From: CAVQCJ01 sp963849365
Lineage (GTDB): Bacteria > Actinomycetota > Actinomycetes > Prado026
Assembly (NCBI GenBank): GCA_963849365.1
Contig: CAWKHA010000004.1
Span: forward strand, 62,001 to 126,000
Length of the DNA stretch: 64,000 nt
Direction of reading: 5' to 3'
This document shows positions 50,537 to 59,251 of the stretch, in pieces. The position numbers were made by a program, and so were the translations under genes. Every line of letters begins with the position of its first letter. Position 1 is the stretch's first letter. The notes under the pieces were generated by a model. That model made no database searches, was not told where the DNA came from, and saw nothing but the letters and a program-made list of their open reading frames with translations.

Positions 50537-50595
50537 TTGACAGCCATCCGGATTCTGTAGCACATTGTCCCACAGTTATAGAACAACGTCCTACA
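50537..50595 (+). promoter_or_regulatory. Exporter promoter with two tandem TetR-type operators
   Basis: A -35-like TTGACA (50537-50542) precedes two related 19-base sites at 50556-50574 and 50577-50595. Both follow the pattern T(G/A)TAG-N9-C(C/T)ACA, an inverted repeat, and they share 14 of 19 positions. They cover the expected -10 region and the leader of the exporter gene, as a repressor site should. The start of the divergent TetR gene is about 60 bases away. Confidence 0.6.
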
Positions 50596-50604
50596 GGAGT
50601 CGAG

Positions 50605-52188
50605 ATGAGCCCGACACCCACCCCCGAGGCGATCCAGGGTCGGCGCTGGTGGATCCTCGCCGTGCTCTGCCTGAGCGTGCTGCTGGTCACCGTCGACAAC
50701 ACCATCGTCAACGTCGCGCTGCCGACGCTGAGCCGCGAGCTCGGTGCCACGACCAGCCAGCTGCAGTGGGTGGTCGACGGCTACACGCTCGTCTTCGCCG
50801 GCCTGCTGCTGGTCGCCGGCAACCTCGGCGACCGGCTGGGACGGCGCCGCGTCCTGCAGGTCGGTCTCGTGCTGTTCGCGCTCACCTCGCTCGCGGCCGT
50901 GTACGCCGGCTCGGTCGACGCGTTGATCGCCGCGAGGGCCGCCATGGGCGCCAGCGCGGCTCTGATCTACCCGGCGACGCTCGCGCTGCTCACGAACGTC
51001 TTCTTCGACGCGCGCGAGCGCGCGACGGCGATCGGCATCTGGTCCGGCGTGTCCGGGCTGGCCGTCGCGCTCGGTCCGGTCTCGGGTGGCGTCCTGCTGC
51101 AGCACTTCAGCTGGGGCTCGGTCTTCTTCGTCAACGTCCCGCTCGCCGCGCTGGCCCTGCTCGCCGGCTGGCGGCTCCTGCCGGAGTCACGGCACGCCCA
51201 CGACGGGCGGTTCGATGTCGCCGGGGCCCTGCTCTCGGTCGCCGGCGTCACCGTGCTCGTGTGGACCCTGATCGAGGCGCCCGACAACGGCTGGACCTCG
51301 ACCGCGACGCTGGGCGGCTTCGCGGCCGCGGCCGTGCTGGTAGCGGCGTTCGTGCGGTGGGAGACGTGGGTGCGCAGCCCGCTCTTCGACGTGCGCCTGT
51401 TCGCGAACGCCCGGTTCTCCGCGGCCAGTGCATCGGTGGCGCTCGCGTTCTTCGGCCTCTTCGGGTTCATCTTCATGATCACGCAGTACTTCCAGGCGGT
51501 GCGCGGCTACGACACCCTGCGCGCGGGCCTGGCCACCCTGCCGTTCGCCATCGTGACCGGCGTGATGTCGCCCGTGGCGATCGTGCTGATGAAGCGCGCC
51601 GGCACCAAGCTCGTCGTCGCAGCCGGCCTGGCACTGATGAGCGGCGGCTTCCTGGTGGCGGCGGGCTCCGCGGTCGACTCGGCCTACTGGGGCCGGATCA
51701 TCCTGGCGATGACACTGATGGCGTCCGGTCTGGCCCTGACGTCGGGACCGGCCACGGACGCGATCATGGGGGCCCTCCCGCCGTCGCGCGCGGGCGCCGG
51801 CTCGGCCGTCAACGACACGACCCGGGAGATCGGCGGCACGCTCGGTGTCGCCGTGGTCGGGTCGGTCATGGCGTCGCTGTACGGGTCGCACCTGACCGAT
51901 GCGCTGGCGCGGCTGGGCCTGCCGTCCGCCGTGACGGAGCCGGCGCGCGACTCGGTCGTGGCCGGGATCGCCGTCACCGGGCAGCTGCCCGAGGCGGTGC
52001 GTGGACCGGCGGGCGTCGCGGTGCGGGAAGCCTTCATGTCGGGCCTGTGGGCCGGATCCCTCGTCGCAGCCGCGGCGACGGCCCTGGCCGCCGCCGGAGC
52101 GCTCCTCCTGCTGCCGGCCCGGCACCGCGTCGAGCCGCAGCCGACCGTCGCGTCGCTCGACCCGCAGCCCGCGCTCGGAAGCGTCTAG
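50605..52188 (+). CDS. DHA2-type MFS drug exporter
   Basis: ATG 50605 (MSPTPTPEAIQGRRWWI) gives 527 residues with 14 predicted membrane helices. Family landmarks include LDVTIVNVALP-like VDNTIVNVALPTLSRELGAT, LGDRLGRRRVL (motif A) and GPVSGGVLLQHFSWGSVFFVNVPL (motif C, antiporter type). It should export toxic lipophilic compounds using the proton gradient and is probably controlled by the divergent TetR protein. The last 20 residues are soluble (LDPQPALGSV). A second paralogous exporter is encoded 270 bases downstream on the opposite strand. Confidence 0.92.
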   Translation: MSPTPTPEAIQGRRWWILAVLCLSVLLVTVDNTIVNVALPTLSRELGATTSQLQWVVDGYTLVFAGLLLVAGNLGDRLGRRRVLQVGLVLFALTSLAAVYAGSVDALIAARAAMGASAALIYPATLALLTNVFFDARERATAIGIWSGVSGLAVALGPVSGGVLLQHFSWGSVFFVNVPLAALALLAGWRLLPESRHAHDGRFDVAGALLSVAGVTVLVWTLIEAPDNGWTSTATLGGFAAAAVLVAAFVRWETWVRSPLFDVRLFANARFSAASASVALAFFGLFGFIFMITQYFQAVRGYDTLRAGLATLPFAIVTGVMSPVAIVLMKRAGTKLVVAAGLALMSGGFLVAAGSAVDSAYWGRIILAMTLMASGLALTSGPATDAIMGALPPSRAGAGSAVNDTTREIGGTLGVAVVGSVMASLYGSHLTDALARLGLPSAVTEPARDSVVAGIAVTGQLPEAVRGPAGVAVREAFMSGLWAGSLVAAAATALAAAGALLLLPARHRVEPQPTVASLDPQPALGSV

Positions 52189-52189
52189 A

Positions 52190-52414
52190 TCAGAGCTTGG
52201 TGAGGCGGGCGAACGGGGAGACGCACCGCTCCTGGCTGGTGCCGAAGTCGACGAGCACCGCGATGTCCTCTTCGACGGCGATCACCCGGCCCAGACCGAA
52301 CTGATCATGTGCGACGCGGTCGTCGACCGCGAACTTCTCCACGGGACGTACGACCGGCGGAGCGAAGGGACTCGTGGGCAGGTGTCGCGGGGCCTTGGCC
52401 CGGTGGGAGTACAC
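52190..52414 (-). CDS. Small protein with a UvrD/PcrA C-terminal (Tudor-like) domain
   Basis: The 74-residue protein has a basic, Pro-rich start (MYSHRAKAPRHLPTSPFAPP) and then VEKFAVDDRVAHDQFGLGRVIAVEEDIAVLVDFGTSQERCVSPFARLTKL. The DRVxHxxFGxGxV...VxFG...FARLxxL pattern matches the Tudor-like C-terminal domain of PcrA/UvrD helicases, which contacts RNA polymerase. Here it stands alone without helicase motors. The gene converges with the DHA2 exporter (one base between stops). Function as a transcription- or repair-associated adaptor is inference. Confidence 0.72.
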   Translation of the reverse strand: MYSHRAKAPRHLPTSPFAPPVVRPVEKFAVDDRVAHDQFGLGRVIAVEEDIAVLVDFGTSQERCVSPFARLTKL

Positions 52415-52457
52415 ATGGTCAGTATGCGCCCTCCGCCCTCAAGATCGCCTCGACCCG

Positions 52458-53957
52458 CTACGCCTCGGCCACGGCGGACAGGGGCGGCCCGCTGATCGGG
52501 CAGCACAGCGGCTCCTCCTTCGCGGGCAGGAGCTCGTTGCGGACCGTGACGAGCGCCAGGACGCTGCCGGCCACCAGCAGTCCGGCGGCGATGAGCAGGG
52601 CGACCTCGAAGCCGCTCTCGAAGGACGAGGGGTCGGTGTAGTCGTCGCCGGAGATCCCGGCCAGGACCGGCAGGGCCGCGACCGCCAGCAGCCCGGCGGC
52701 ACGGGCGACCGCGTTGTTGACCCCCGACGCCACGCCGGCGTGCCGGGCGTCGACGGCCGCCAGCACGGTCGCGGTGAGCGGAGCCACCAGCAGCGACAGG
52801 CCGAGCGCGAACACCGTGACCGCCGGCAGCACGTCGGTGACGTAGTGGGCGTCAGGGCCGATCCGGCGCATGAGCAGGACCCCGGCCGCACACACCAGCG
52901 GACCGAGCGTCATGGGCAGCCGGGGTCCGATGCGCTGCGCGAGCTGGCCGGCCCGGGCGGACAGCAGCAGCATCACGACGGTGATCGGCAGCAGCGCGAT
53001 CCCGGCACCGAGCGCCGAGAAGCCCGCCACGACCTGCAGCTGCACGGCGAGCAGGAAGAAGATCCCGCCGAACGCGCCGTAGACGAGGAAGGTGACCGCG
53101 TTCGCGGCGCTGAACTGCCGCGACGAGAAGATCGACAACGGCAGCATCGGGTGGCTCAGCCTGGCCTCGGCGAACAGGAAGGCCACCATCGCCAGCACCC
53201 CGACCAAGCCGGCGACCACCACCGGGGCCGAGCCGATCCCCAGCGAGGGGATCTCGATGATCGCGTACGTGATGCCGCCGAGGCCGATGACGGCCAGCGC
53301 GGCACCGAGCAGGTCGATCCGCCCGCCGGCCGTGGGGTCGCGCGTCTCGGGCACGTGCCGCTGCGCGACGAACACCACCACGACAGCCAGCGGCAGGTTG
53401 ATCAGGAACACCCAGCGCCAGGACGCGACCCCGATCAGCCAGCCGCCGAGGAACGGCCCGATCGCGGTGGCCACCCCGCCCAGCCCGGACCACGCACCGA
53501 TCGCCCGCGCGCGGTCCGCCGGGACGAAGGACGCCTGGATCATCGCCAGGCTGCCGGGAGTCAGCAGCGCAGCTCCGACGCCCTGCAGCGACCGCGCCGC
53601 GATCAGCCACGACGCACCCGGGGCCAGCCCGCACAGCAACGAGGCGCAGGCGAACCAGACGACCCCGACGACGAACACCCGGCGCCGCCCGAACCGGTCA
53701 CCCAGCGCACCACCCAGCAGGATCAGCGAGGCCAGCGTCAGCGTGTACGCCGTGATCGTCCACTGCAGCGCGGCGAACGGCACGTCCAGGTCCGCGCCGA
53801 TCGCCGGCAGCGCGACGTTGACGACGGTCGCGTCGATCCCGGCCAGCCCGGACCCGAGGATCGTCGCCAGCAGCACCCAGCGTCCGGTCGGCGTGCCGTA
53901 GCGGACCCGGGCTGCGCGCGCGACCGCGGGCACATCGTCGGGCTCGCGGGCTGTCAA
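52458..53957 (-). CDS. DHA2-type MFS exporter
   Basis: TTG 53957 overlaps the stop of the upstream gene as TTGA, giving 499 residues; GTG 53933 is an alternative start and the longer frame is not supported. Fourteen membrane helices are predicted. Landmarks are GSGLAGIDATVVNVALPAIGADLD, GALGDRFGRRRVF (motif A) and GVATAIGPFLGGWLIGVASWRWVFLINLPLA (motif C). The substrate is unknown. It is translationally coupled to a LigD phosphoesterase-like gene, an unexpected pairing. Confidence 0.9.
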   Translation of the reverse strand: MTAREPDDVPAVARAARVRYGTPTGRWVLLATILGSGLAGIDATVVNVALPAIGADLDVPFAALQWTITAYTLTLASLILLGGALGDRFGRRRVFVVGVVWFACASLLCGLAPGASWLIAARSLQGVGAALLTPGSLAMIQASFVPADRARAIGAWSGLGGVATAIGPFLGGWLIGVASWRWVFLINLPLAVVVVFVAQRHVPETRDPTAGGRIDLLGAALAVIGLGGITYAIIEIPSLGIGSAPVVVAGLVGVLAMVAFLFAEARLSHPMLPLSIFSSRQFSAANAVTFLVYGAFGGIFFLLAVQLQVVAGFSALGAGIALLPITVVMLLLSARAGQLAQRIGPRLPMTLGPLVCAAGVLLMRRIGPDAHYVTDVLPAVTVFALGLSLLVAPLTATVLAAVDARHAGVASGVNNAVARAAGLLAVAALPVLAGISGDDYTDPSSFESGFEVALLIAAGLLVAGSVLALVTVRNELLPAKEEPLCCPISGPPLSAVAEA

Positions 53958-54364
53958 CGCGGTCCCCCCGGCTCGTGGGTGGGCGGAGGCTGCTCCTTCG
54001 TACGATGCAGCAGCCAGTCGCTCGACGTGCGGATGAGCGCGTAGCGCCGGGCGTCCAGCCGACCGTGCAGGGTGAACACGAACCGCCTGTCGTTGCGGTC
54101 GTGCTGTTCCCACCAGCCGGTGTCGGCGACGCTCTTGTCCGCGTCCTCGTACGTCAGGTGGTCCAGGTCGTGGTCGTCGACCTCCACCGCCAACCGGTTG
54201 TCGCCGGGCTCGGCGGGCAACCCGCGCGGCAGCGCCCAGGACCGCAGCACCCCGCCCTCTTCCAGCCGCAGATCGAAGTGGTGCCGCGGCTGGCGGTGCT
54301 CGTGCAGGACGAACGCGGGATGCTCGGGCGCGACCGACGCTGCTCGGCGGTCGGGCTGTTCCAT
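53954..54364 (-). CDS. LigD-type 3'-phosphoesterase domain protein
   Basis: ATG 54364 (MEQPDRRAASVAPEHPAFVLHEH) gives 136 residues; ATG 54403 is possible. It matches the DNA ligase D 3'-phosphoesterase module (PE domain), with FVLHEHRQPRHHFDLRLEEGGVLRSWALPRGLP and the His/Asp/Arg residues that bind Mn and phosphate. In non-homologous end joining this domain trims 3'-phosphate and ribonucleotide ends. No ligase, polymerase or Ku gene is adjacent, so it is a free-standing version. The coupling to an MFS exporter is puzzling. Confidence 0.85.
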   Translation of the reverse strand: MEQPDRRAASVAPEHPAFVLHEHRQPRHHFDLRLEEGGVLRSWALPRGLPAEPGDNRLAVEVDDHDLDHLTYEDADKSVADTGWWEQHDRNDRRFVFTLHGRLDARRYALIRTSSDWLLHRTKEQPPPTHEPGGPR

Positions 54365-54622
54365 GGCAGGCAACCGTTCGAAGTCGGATGCGGGGCCGTC
54401 CACCCACTGCTTCGGACACTACCTGCGCGGGCACCGTCCAGCGACAAGAGCCGGCGCCGGGCGCGACGATGTCCGCCAGCTCCTGGAAGTACGCCTCCCG
54501 CGGCGCACCGAAGCGAAGAGCAGCAGCATCGACGCCGGGTACGTCATCGGACTGCTCCCGAGCTCCGCAGCCGCACCACGCGGACGGTCACGCCGACCGC
54601 TGCGCCGAGTAGGGTTCCAGGA

Positions 54623-55303
54623 GTGCCGCCGCTGCGGGTCGTGTTCTGCGACGACAGCTACCTCGTGCGCGCCGGGGTCACCGCGCTGTTCGCCGGCATC
54701 GCCGACGTCGACCTCGTCGGCACCACCGACGACGCGGCCGCCCTGCTCGACGCGGTCGCGGAGCTGCGGCCGGACGCCGTCCTGACGGACATCCGGATGC
54801 CCCCGGCGTACGCGGACGAAGGGATCGTGGCGGCCCGGCAGCTGCGTGCCGCACACCCGTCCCTGGGCGTCGTCGTGCTGTCGCAGTATGCGGAGCCCGA
54901 GTACGCGATCCAGCTCCTCCAGGACGGGGTCGCCGGGCTGGGCTACCTGCTCAAGGAGCGGGTGTCCGAGGCCGAGGAGCTCGTCCGGGCGTTGCGCGAC
55001 GTGGCTGCCGGCGGCTCCGCCCTCGACCCGAAGATCGTCGAGATCCTGCTGGCCCGCAAGGACGCCGAGCCGCGCAAACCGCTCCTCGGGCTGACCGGGC
55101 GCGAGCGCGAAGTGCTCGCCGAGCTCGCGACCGGTCGCAGCAACGCTGCAGTCGCCGCCGAGCTGTTCATGAGCGAGCGCGCGGTGGAGAAGCACATCGG
55201 GGCGGTGTTCTCCAAGCTCGGCCTGACCGAGGAGTCCGGACGCAACCGGCGCGTCATGGCCGTGCTGGCGTTCCTCGAAGCCTCGGGCGGCACGTCGCCC
55301 TGA
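54623..55303 (+). CDS. NarL/LuxR-type response regulator
   Basis: GTG 54623 gives 226 residues; the frame is open upstream, but the receiver starts here (LRVVFCDDSYLVRAG). The receiver domain has Asp residues in FCDD and DAVLTDIRMPPAYADEG, with the phospho-acceptor in TDIRMP. The LuxR helix-turn-helix is at the C-terminus (GLTGREREVLAELATGRSNAAVAAELFMSERAVEKHIGAVFSKLGL). It is the first of two NarL-type regulators in this block and lacks its own kinase immediately beside it; the kinase at 55792 may serve both. Confidence 0.9.
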   Translation: MPPLRVVFCDDSYLVRAGVTALFAGIADVDLVGTTDDAAALLDAVAELRPDAVLTDIRMPPAYADEGIVAARQLRAAHPSLGVVVLSQYAEPEYAIQLLQDGVAGLGYLLKERVSEAEELVRALRDVAAGGSALDPKIVEILLARKDAEPRKPLLGLTGREREVLAELATGRSNAAVAAELFMSERAVEKHIGAVFSKLGLTEESGRNRRVMAVLAFLEASGGTSP

Positions 55304-55312
55304 GCCGGACGG

Positions 55313-55684
55313 TCAGCCGGCTGCGCCGGCCGTGAGCCACGCTTCGCGCAGCCGCCCCGGGTCCAGCTCCGCCTTGCCGAGGTACGCCGCTGCCCCGCTT
55401 CCGGCGTGATCCACCTCGTCCTCTGCGTACGTGGACAGCAGCAGCACGGCGGGCGCACCCGGTCGCGTCCGGATCCGCCGGGTCGCCTCGATGCCGGAGA
55501 TGCCGGGCAGGTGGACGTCCATCAGCACGAGGTCGGGGCGCAGGGCCGGGGTCCGGGCCACGGCGTCCTCCCCGGACGCGACCGCGCCGACGAGGACGAA
55601 CCCGTCGGTCTCGCGCAGCATGGCCGCCAACGCACGCCGGAACGGCTCGTGGTCGTCCACCACGAGCACCCGGACTTCGTCCAC
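55313..55684 (-). CDS. Stand-alone receiver-domain response regulator
   Basis: GTG 55684 (VDEVRVLVVDDHEPFRRALAAMLR) gives 123 residues, and GGAGGTG lies just upstream. It has the phosphoacceptor region LVLMDVHLPGISG, plus STYAEDE and a C-terminal AYLGKAELDPGRL. No output domain is present; it ends as a single receiver of the CheY type. It is antisense-oriented between two plus-strand signalling genes, so a phosphate-sink or adaptor role for the neighbouring kinase is possible. Confidence 0.85.
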   Translation of the reverse strand: MDEVRVLVVDDHEPFRRALAAMLRETDGFVLVGAVASGEDAVARTPALRPDLVLMDVHLPGISGIEATRRIRTRPGAPAVLLLSTYAEDEVDHAGSGAAAYLGKAELDPGRLREAWLTAGAAG

Positions 55685-55791
55685 GCTGCACCTCCGCCCG
55701 ACCAGGTGACCACGTGCAGACGGCCTCCGCCATCGTGCTACCACCCCCTGTTGGACTCGGGCATGATGAGGCGCGTCGACTGGAGGCGGGC

Positions 55792-57552
55792 ATGACCCCT
55801 CTGTCGCGCACGCCGGGTCCCGCCCCCACACCGGGGAGCCGGGCACCCGCAGCGGCGACGCTTGCGGCCATCGGTGGCGCCGGGCTGGCCGCGGCCGGGA
55901 CGTCGGTCGGGCTGGCCCTGTACAACGACCAGGACCAGCCGCCCATCCAGGTCGTGCTGACGACGTGGATCACCCTGCCGTACGTGATGAGCGGGCTGGT
56001 CGCCTGGCGGCGGCGCCCGGACAGCCGGTTCGGCCCGCTCATGGTCGCGGCCGGGTTCGGCATCGCGCTGTCCACGCTGCAGTGGGCCACCGTGCCGCTG
56101 CTGCACTCCGTCGGCCACCTGTTCGACCTGCTCCCGGCGGTGCTCTTCCTGCACGTCTTCCTGGCCTACCCGACCGGCCGGCTCCGGCGACAGTACGAGC
56201 GCGGCCTCGTCGCCTTCGGCTACGCGGCGGCGCTCGGGCTCCAGGTCGTCGTGCTGATGCTCGGAGGCTTAGACCCCCTCGACGTCTTCACGGTGGCCTC
56301 CCGACCGGCGCTGGCCGACTCGCTGCACAACCTCCAGCTCGTCGCGCTGGGCCTGACCTGCTTCGCCGGCGTGGTCGTCCTCGCCACGCGCCGGGCCGGG
56401 GGACGGCGCACGTCGTTGCGCCCGGCTGCGCTGCTGGTCGACGCCTTCGCGCTGGGGCTCGTGGCGCTGGGCGTGCTGCTGCTGGCGGGAGCGTTCCAGT
56501 GGCCGGTGTTCGCCCAGGTTCGGCTGTTCGCTTTCGCCGCGATCGGGCTGGCACCCATCGCGTTCCTCGTCGGAGTCCTCGACGCCCGGCTGGCCCGCTC
56601 GGGGGTCGGCGACCTGCTGGTCGAGCTACGTGCGCACCCGGCCCTCGACCTGCGGGAGCCGCTGGCACGAGCGCTCCGGGACCCGTCGGTGCAGCTCGCG
56701 TACTGGCTGCCGCAGTACTCCAGCTGGGCCGACCGCGACGGGAACCCTGTGACGCTGCCGCCGGTTCCCGGCGAACGCTCCACGACGCTGATCGAACGTG
56801 ACGGCGAGCCGGTGGCCGCGTTGATCCACGACCCGGTGCTGACGGACGAGCCCGAGCTGCTCGAGGCGGTGACCGCGGCGGCCGCCATCGCGCTCGAGAA
56901 CGAGCGCCTGCAGGCCGAGCTCAAGGCCAGGCTGCAGGAGCTGCAGGGATCGCGCAGCCGGGTCATCGAGGCCGGCCAGTCCGAGCGCAAGCGGCTCGAG
57001 CGCAACCTGCACGACGGCGCCCAGCAACGGCTGGTCGCGCTCTCGCTGGAGCTGGCCATGCTCGGCAACAGGCTCGGCGACGACCCGGACGCCCGCGCGC
57101 GGGTCGAACGGGCCAAGGACCAGGTGACTCTGTCGCTGGGCGAGCTGCGCGATCTCGCCAGGGGGATCCACCCGGCGGTGCTCAGCGCGAGCGGGCTGCC
57201 GGCGGCGCTGCAGTCGTTGGTCGCGCGGGTCCCGCAGCCGGTCCGGCTCTCCGTCCAGCTCGCCGGCCGGCCACCGGAGCCGGTCGAGGTCGCGGCGTAC
57301 TACGTGGTCAGCGAGAGCCTGACGAACATCGGCAAGCACGCCGCCGCGAGCGAGGTGAGCGTGACCGTGTCGCAGGCCGGCGGTCACGTGGTCGTCGACA
57401 TCGTCGACGACGGTGTGGGCGGCGCCGACACCGAGAAGGGCTCCGGTCTGCGCGGTCTCGCCGATCGGGTCGAAGCCCTGGACGGGCGGCTGCGGATCTG
57501 GTCGCCGGCCGGCCGCGGGACCCGCCTGCGCGCGGAGATCCCGTGCGCGTAG
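55792..57552 (+). CDS. NarL-family sensor histidine kinase with membrane helices
   Basis: ATG 55792 has GGAGG six bases upstream and gives 586 residues. Eight or so membrane helices cover about 20-275, followed by a GAF-like region (VQLAYWLPQYSSWADRDGNPV...). The HisKA_3 domain holds the phospho-accepting His407 in ERNLHDGAQQRL, and the HATPase domain lies at the end (ESLTNIGKHAAASEVSVTV, DDGVGGADTEKGSGLRGLADRVEAL). The membrane part suggests it senses an envelope signal. It overlaps the downstream regulator gene by 10 bases. Confidence 0.92.
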   Translation: MTPLSRTPGPAPTPGSRAPAAATLAAIGGAGLAAAGTSVGLALYNDQDQPPIQVVLTTWITLPYVMSGLVAWRRRPDSRFGPLMVAAGFGIALSTLQWATVPLLHSVGHLFDLLPAVLFLHVFLAYPTGRLRRQYERGLVAFGYAAALGLQVVVLMLGGLDPLDVFTVASRPALADSLHNLQLVALGLTCFAGVVVLATRRAGGRRTSLRPAALLVDAFALGLVALGVLLLAGAFQWPVFAQVRLFAFAAIGLAPIAFLVGVLDARLARSGVGDLLVELRAHPALDLREPLARALRDPSVQLAYWLPQYSSWADRDGNPVTLPPVPGERSTTLIERDGEPVAALIHDPVLTDEPELLEAVTAAAAIALENERLQAELKARLQELQGSRSRVIEAGQSERKRLERNLHDGAQQRLVALSLELAMLGNRLGDDPDARARVERAKDQVTLSLGELRDLARGIHPAVLSASGLPAALQSLVARVPQPVRLSVQLAGRPPEPVEVAAYYVVSESLTNIGKHAAASEVSVTVSQAGGHVVVDIVDDGVGGADTEKGSGLRGLADRVEALDGRLRIWSPAGRGTRLRAEIPCA

Positions 57553-58187
57553 CCATCGCCGAGGACAGCGTCCTGCTGCGCGAGGGTCTGGCCCGGCTGC
57601 TGGCCGATGCAGGTCTGGAGGTCGTCGCCCGCTGCGACGACGCCGAACAGCTGATGGACGTCGTCCGGGCCGACCCGCCGGACATCGCGATCGTCGACGT
57701 CCGGCTTCCACCGACCCACACTGACGAGGGCATCAGGGCCGCTCTCGCGATCCGGGCCGCCCAGCCCTCCGTCGGCGTGCTGGTGCTGTCGCAGTACGTC
57801 GAGGTGGCCTGGGCGGTGGAGCTGCTCACCGGCTCGGCCGAGGGGGTGGGCTACCTGCTGAAGGACCGCGTCGCAGACGTCGACGAGTTCGTCCGCGCCG
57901 TGCACCGGGTGGCCGCCGGCGGCTCCGCGCTCGACCCGCAGGTCGTCTCCAGCCTGTTCACGCAGCAGCGCGCGGACGACCCCCTGGCCGTGCTGACCCC
58001 GCGCGAGCGGGACGTGGTCAGGCTGATGGCCACCGGCAGCTCGAACCAGGGCATCGCCGAGGGTCTCGGCATCACGGTGAGCGCCGTCGAGAAGTACGTC
58101 TCCAGCATCTTCGACAAGCTCGGCCTGCCGGCCACCAAGAGCGACTCCCGCCGCGTGCTGGCGGTGCTCCTCGTCCTGGGCGCCTGA
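57543..58187 (+). CDS. NarL/LuxR-type response regulator (partner of the sensor kinase)
   Basis: The 214-residue protein starts at GTG 57543 inside the kinase stop region, giving tight coupling. Its receiver has VAIAEDSVLLREGL and IAIVDVRLPPTHTDEGI, and the LuxR helix-turn-helix is LTPRERDVVRLMATGSSNQGIAEGLGITVSAVEKYVSSIFDKLGL. It is closely similar in plan to the regulator at 54623. It probably controls the ABC transporter that follows after 107 bases. Confidence 0.93.
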   Translation: MRVAIAEDSVLLREGLARLLADAGLEVVARCDDAEQLMDVVRADPPDIAIVDVRLPPTHTDEGIRAALAIRAAQPSVGVLVLSQYVEVAWAVELLTGSAEGVGYLLKDRVADVDEFVRAVHRVAAGGSALDPQVVSSLFTQQRADDPLAVLTPRERDVVRLMATGSSNQGIAEGLGITVSAVEKYVSSIFDKLGLPATKSDSRRVLAVLLVLGA

Positions 58188-58294
58188 GCCCGGACACCAG
58201 AAACCCGCACCCCCGGTCGGCGGTCCGCCCCACCGCGCTCGCCCGCATGCCGATGGGACCTTCGTCGGGTCCGATCCGTCGACGAGGAGCAGCG

Positions 58295-59251
58295 ATGAAG
58301 ACCCGAGTCATCCAGGACCAACCGCCCGCCGGCACCACCGCGCCGACGATCGAGATCCACGACCTGACCAAGGACTACGGCGACATCCGCGCCGTCGACC
58401 ACCTCAGCTTCACCGTGTCGCCCGGCACCGTGACCGGGTTCCTCGGGCCGAACGGCTCGGGGAAGACCACGACGCTCCGGGCGCTGCTCGGCCTCGTCGC
58501 TCCCACCTCGGGCACGGCCGAGGTCGGCGGCCGGCCGTACCGCGCCATCGCGGACCCGTTGCGCGAGGTGGGCTCCATGCTGGAGGCGTCGGCGCACCCC
58601 GGTCGGAGCGCCCGCAACCACCTGCGCATCGTCGCGGCCGAGGCGGGTGCGCCGCGCACCCGGGCGGACGAGATGCTCGAGCTCGTGGAGCTCACCGGCT
58701 CGGCGGACCGCCGGATCGGCGGCTTCTCGCTCGGCATGCACCAGCGTCTCGGCCTCGCAGCGGCACTCATGGGCGACCCGCAGGTCCTGGTCCTGGACGA
58801 GCCGACCAACGGACTCGACCCGGAGGGCATCCGATGGCTGCGTACGTTCCTGCGCGGGCTGGCAACCCAGGGGCGCACGGTCCTGCTGTCCAGTCACGTC
58901 CTCGCCGAGGTCGCGCAGACCGTCGACGACGTCGTGGTCATCAACCACGGGCGCCTCGTCGTCCAGGCACCGCTCGCCGATCTCGTGAAAGGTCAGCGGG
59001 AGCAGCGCGTGCGGGTGCGCTCCGCACAGCCGCGGGCGCTGGCCGCGGCGCTCGCGGGAGCCGGCCTGTCCTCGACCGAGGACGCGAACGGCACTCTCAC
59101 CGTCGACGGCGGTGACCAGGAGGCGATCGCCCAGCTCGCCTTCGACCACGGGATCGTGCTGTCCGAGATCGCCGCCGAGTCGGCCTCCCTCGAAGAGACG
59201 TTCCTCGACCTCACCACCACCACCACGACCGGCCAGGAGGCCCAGCGATGA
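58295..59251 (+). CDS. ABC transporter ATP-binding protein
   Basis: ATG 58295 has GAGGAG upstream and gives 318 residues. Walker A is GPNGSGKTTT at 51-60, the signature is in GGFSLGMHQRLGLAAALM and Walker B is VLVLDEPTNGLDP. The C-terminal 80 residues match the DrrA/NatA-type extension. It pairs with the membrane protein at 59248 (ATGA overlap). By neighbours it belongs to a two-component-controlled transport system, likely for export of a toxic compound or antimicrobial peptide. Confidence 0.93.
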   Translation: MKTRVIQDQPPAGTTAPTIEIHDLTKDYGDIRAVDHLSFTVSPGTVTGFLGPNGSGKTTTLRALLGLVAPTSGTAEVGGRPYRAIADPLREVGSMLEASAHPGRSARNHLRIVAAEAGAPRTRADEMLELVELTGSADRRIGGFSLGMHQRLGLAAALMGDPQVLVLDEPTNGLDPEGIRWLRTFLRGLATQGRTVLLSSHVLAEVAQTVDDVVVINHGRLVVQAPLADLVKGQREQRVRVRSAQPRALAAALAGAGLSSTEDANGTLTVDGGDQEAIAQLAFDHGIVLSEIAAESASLEETFLDLTTTTTTGQEAQR

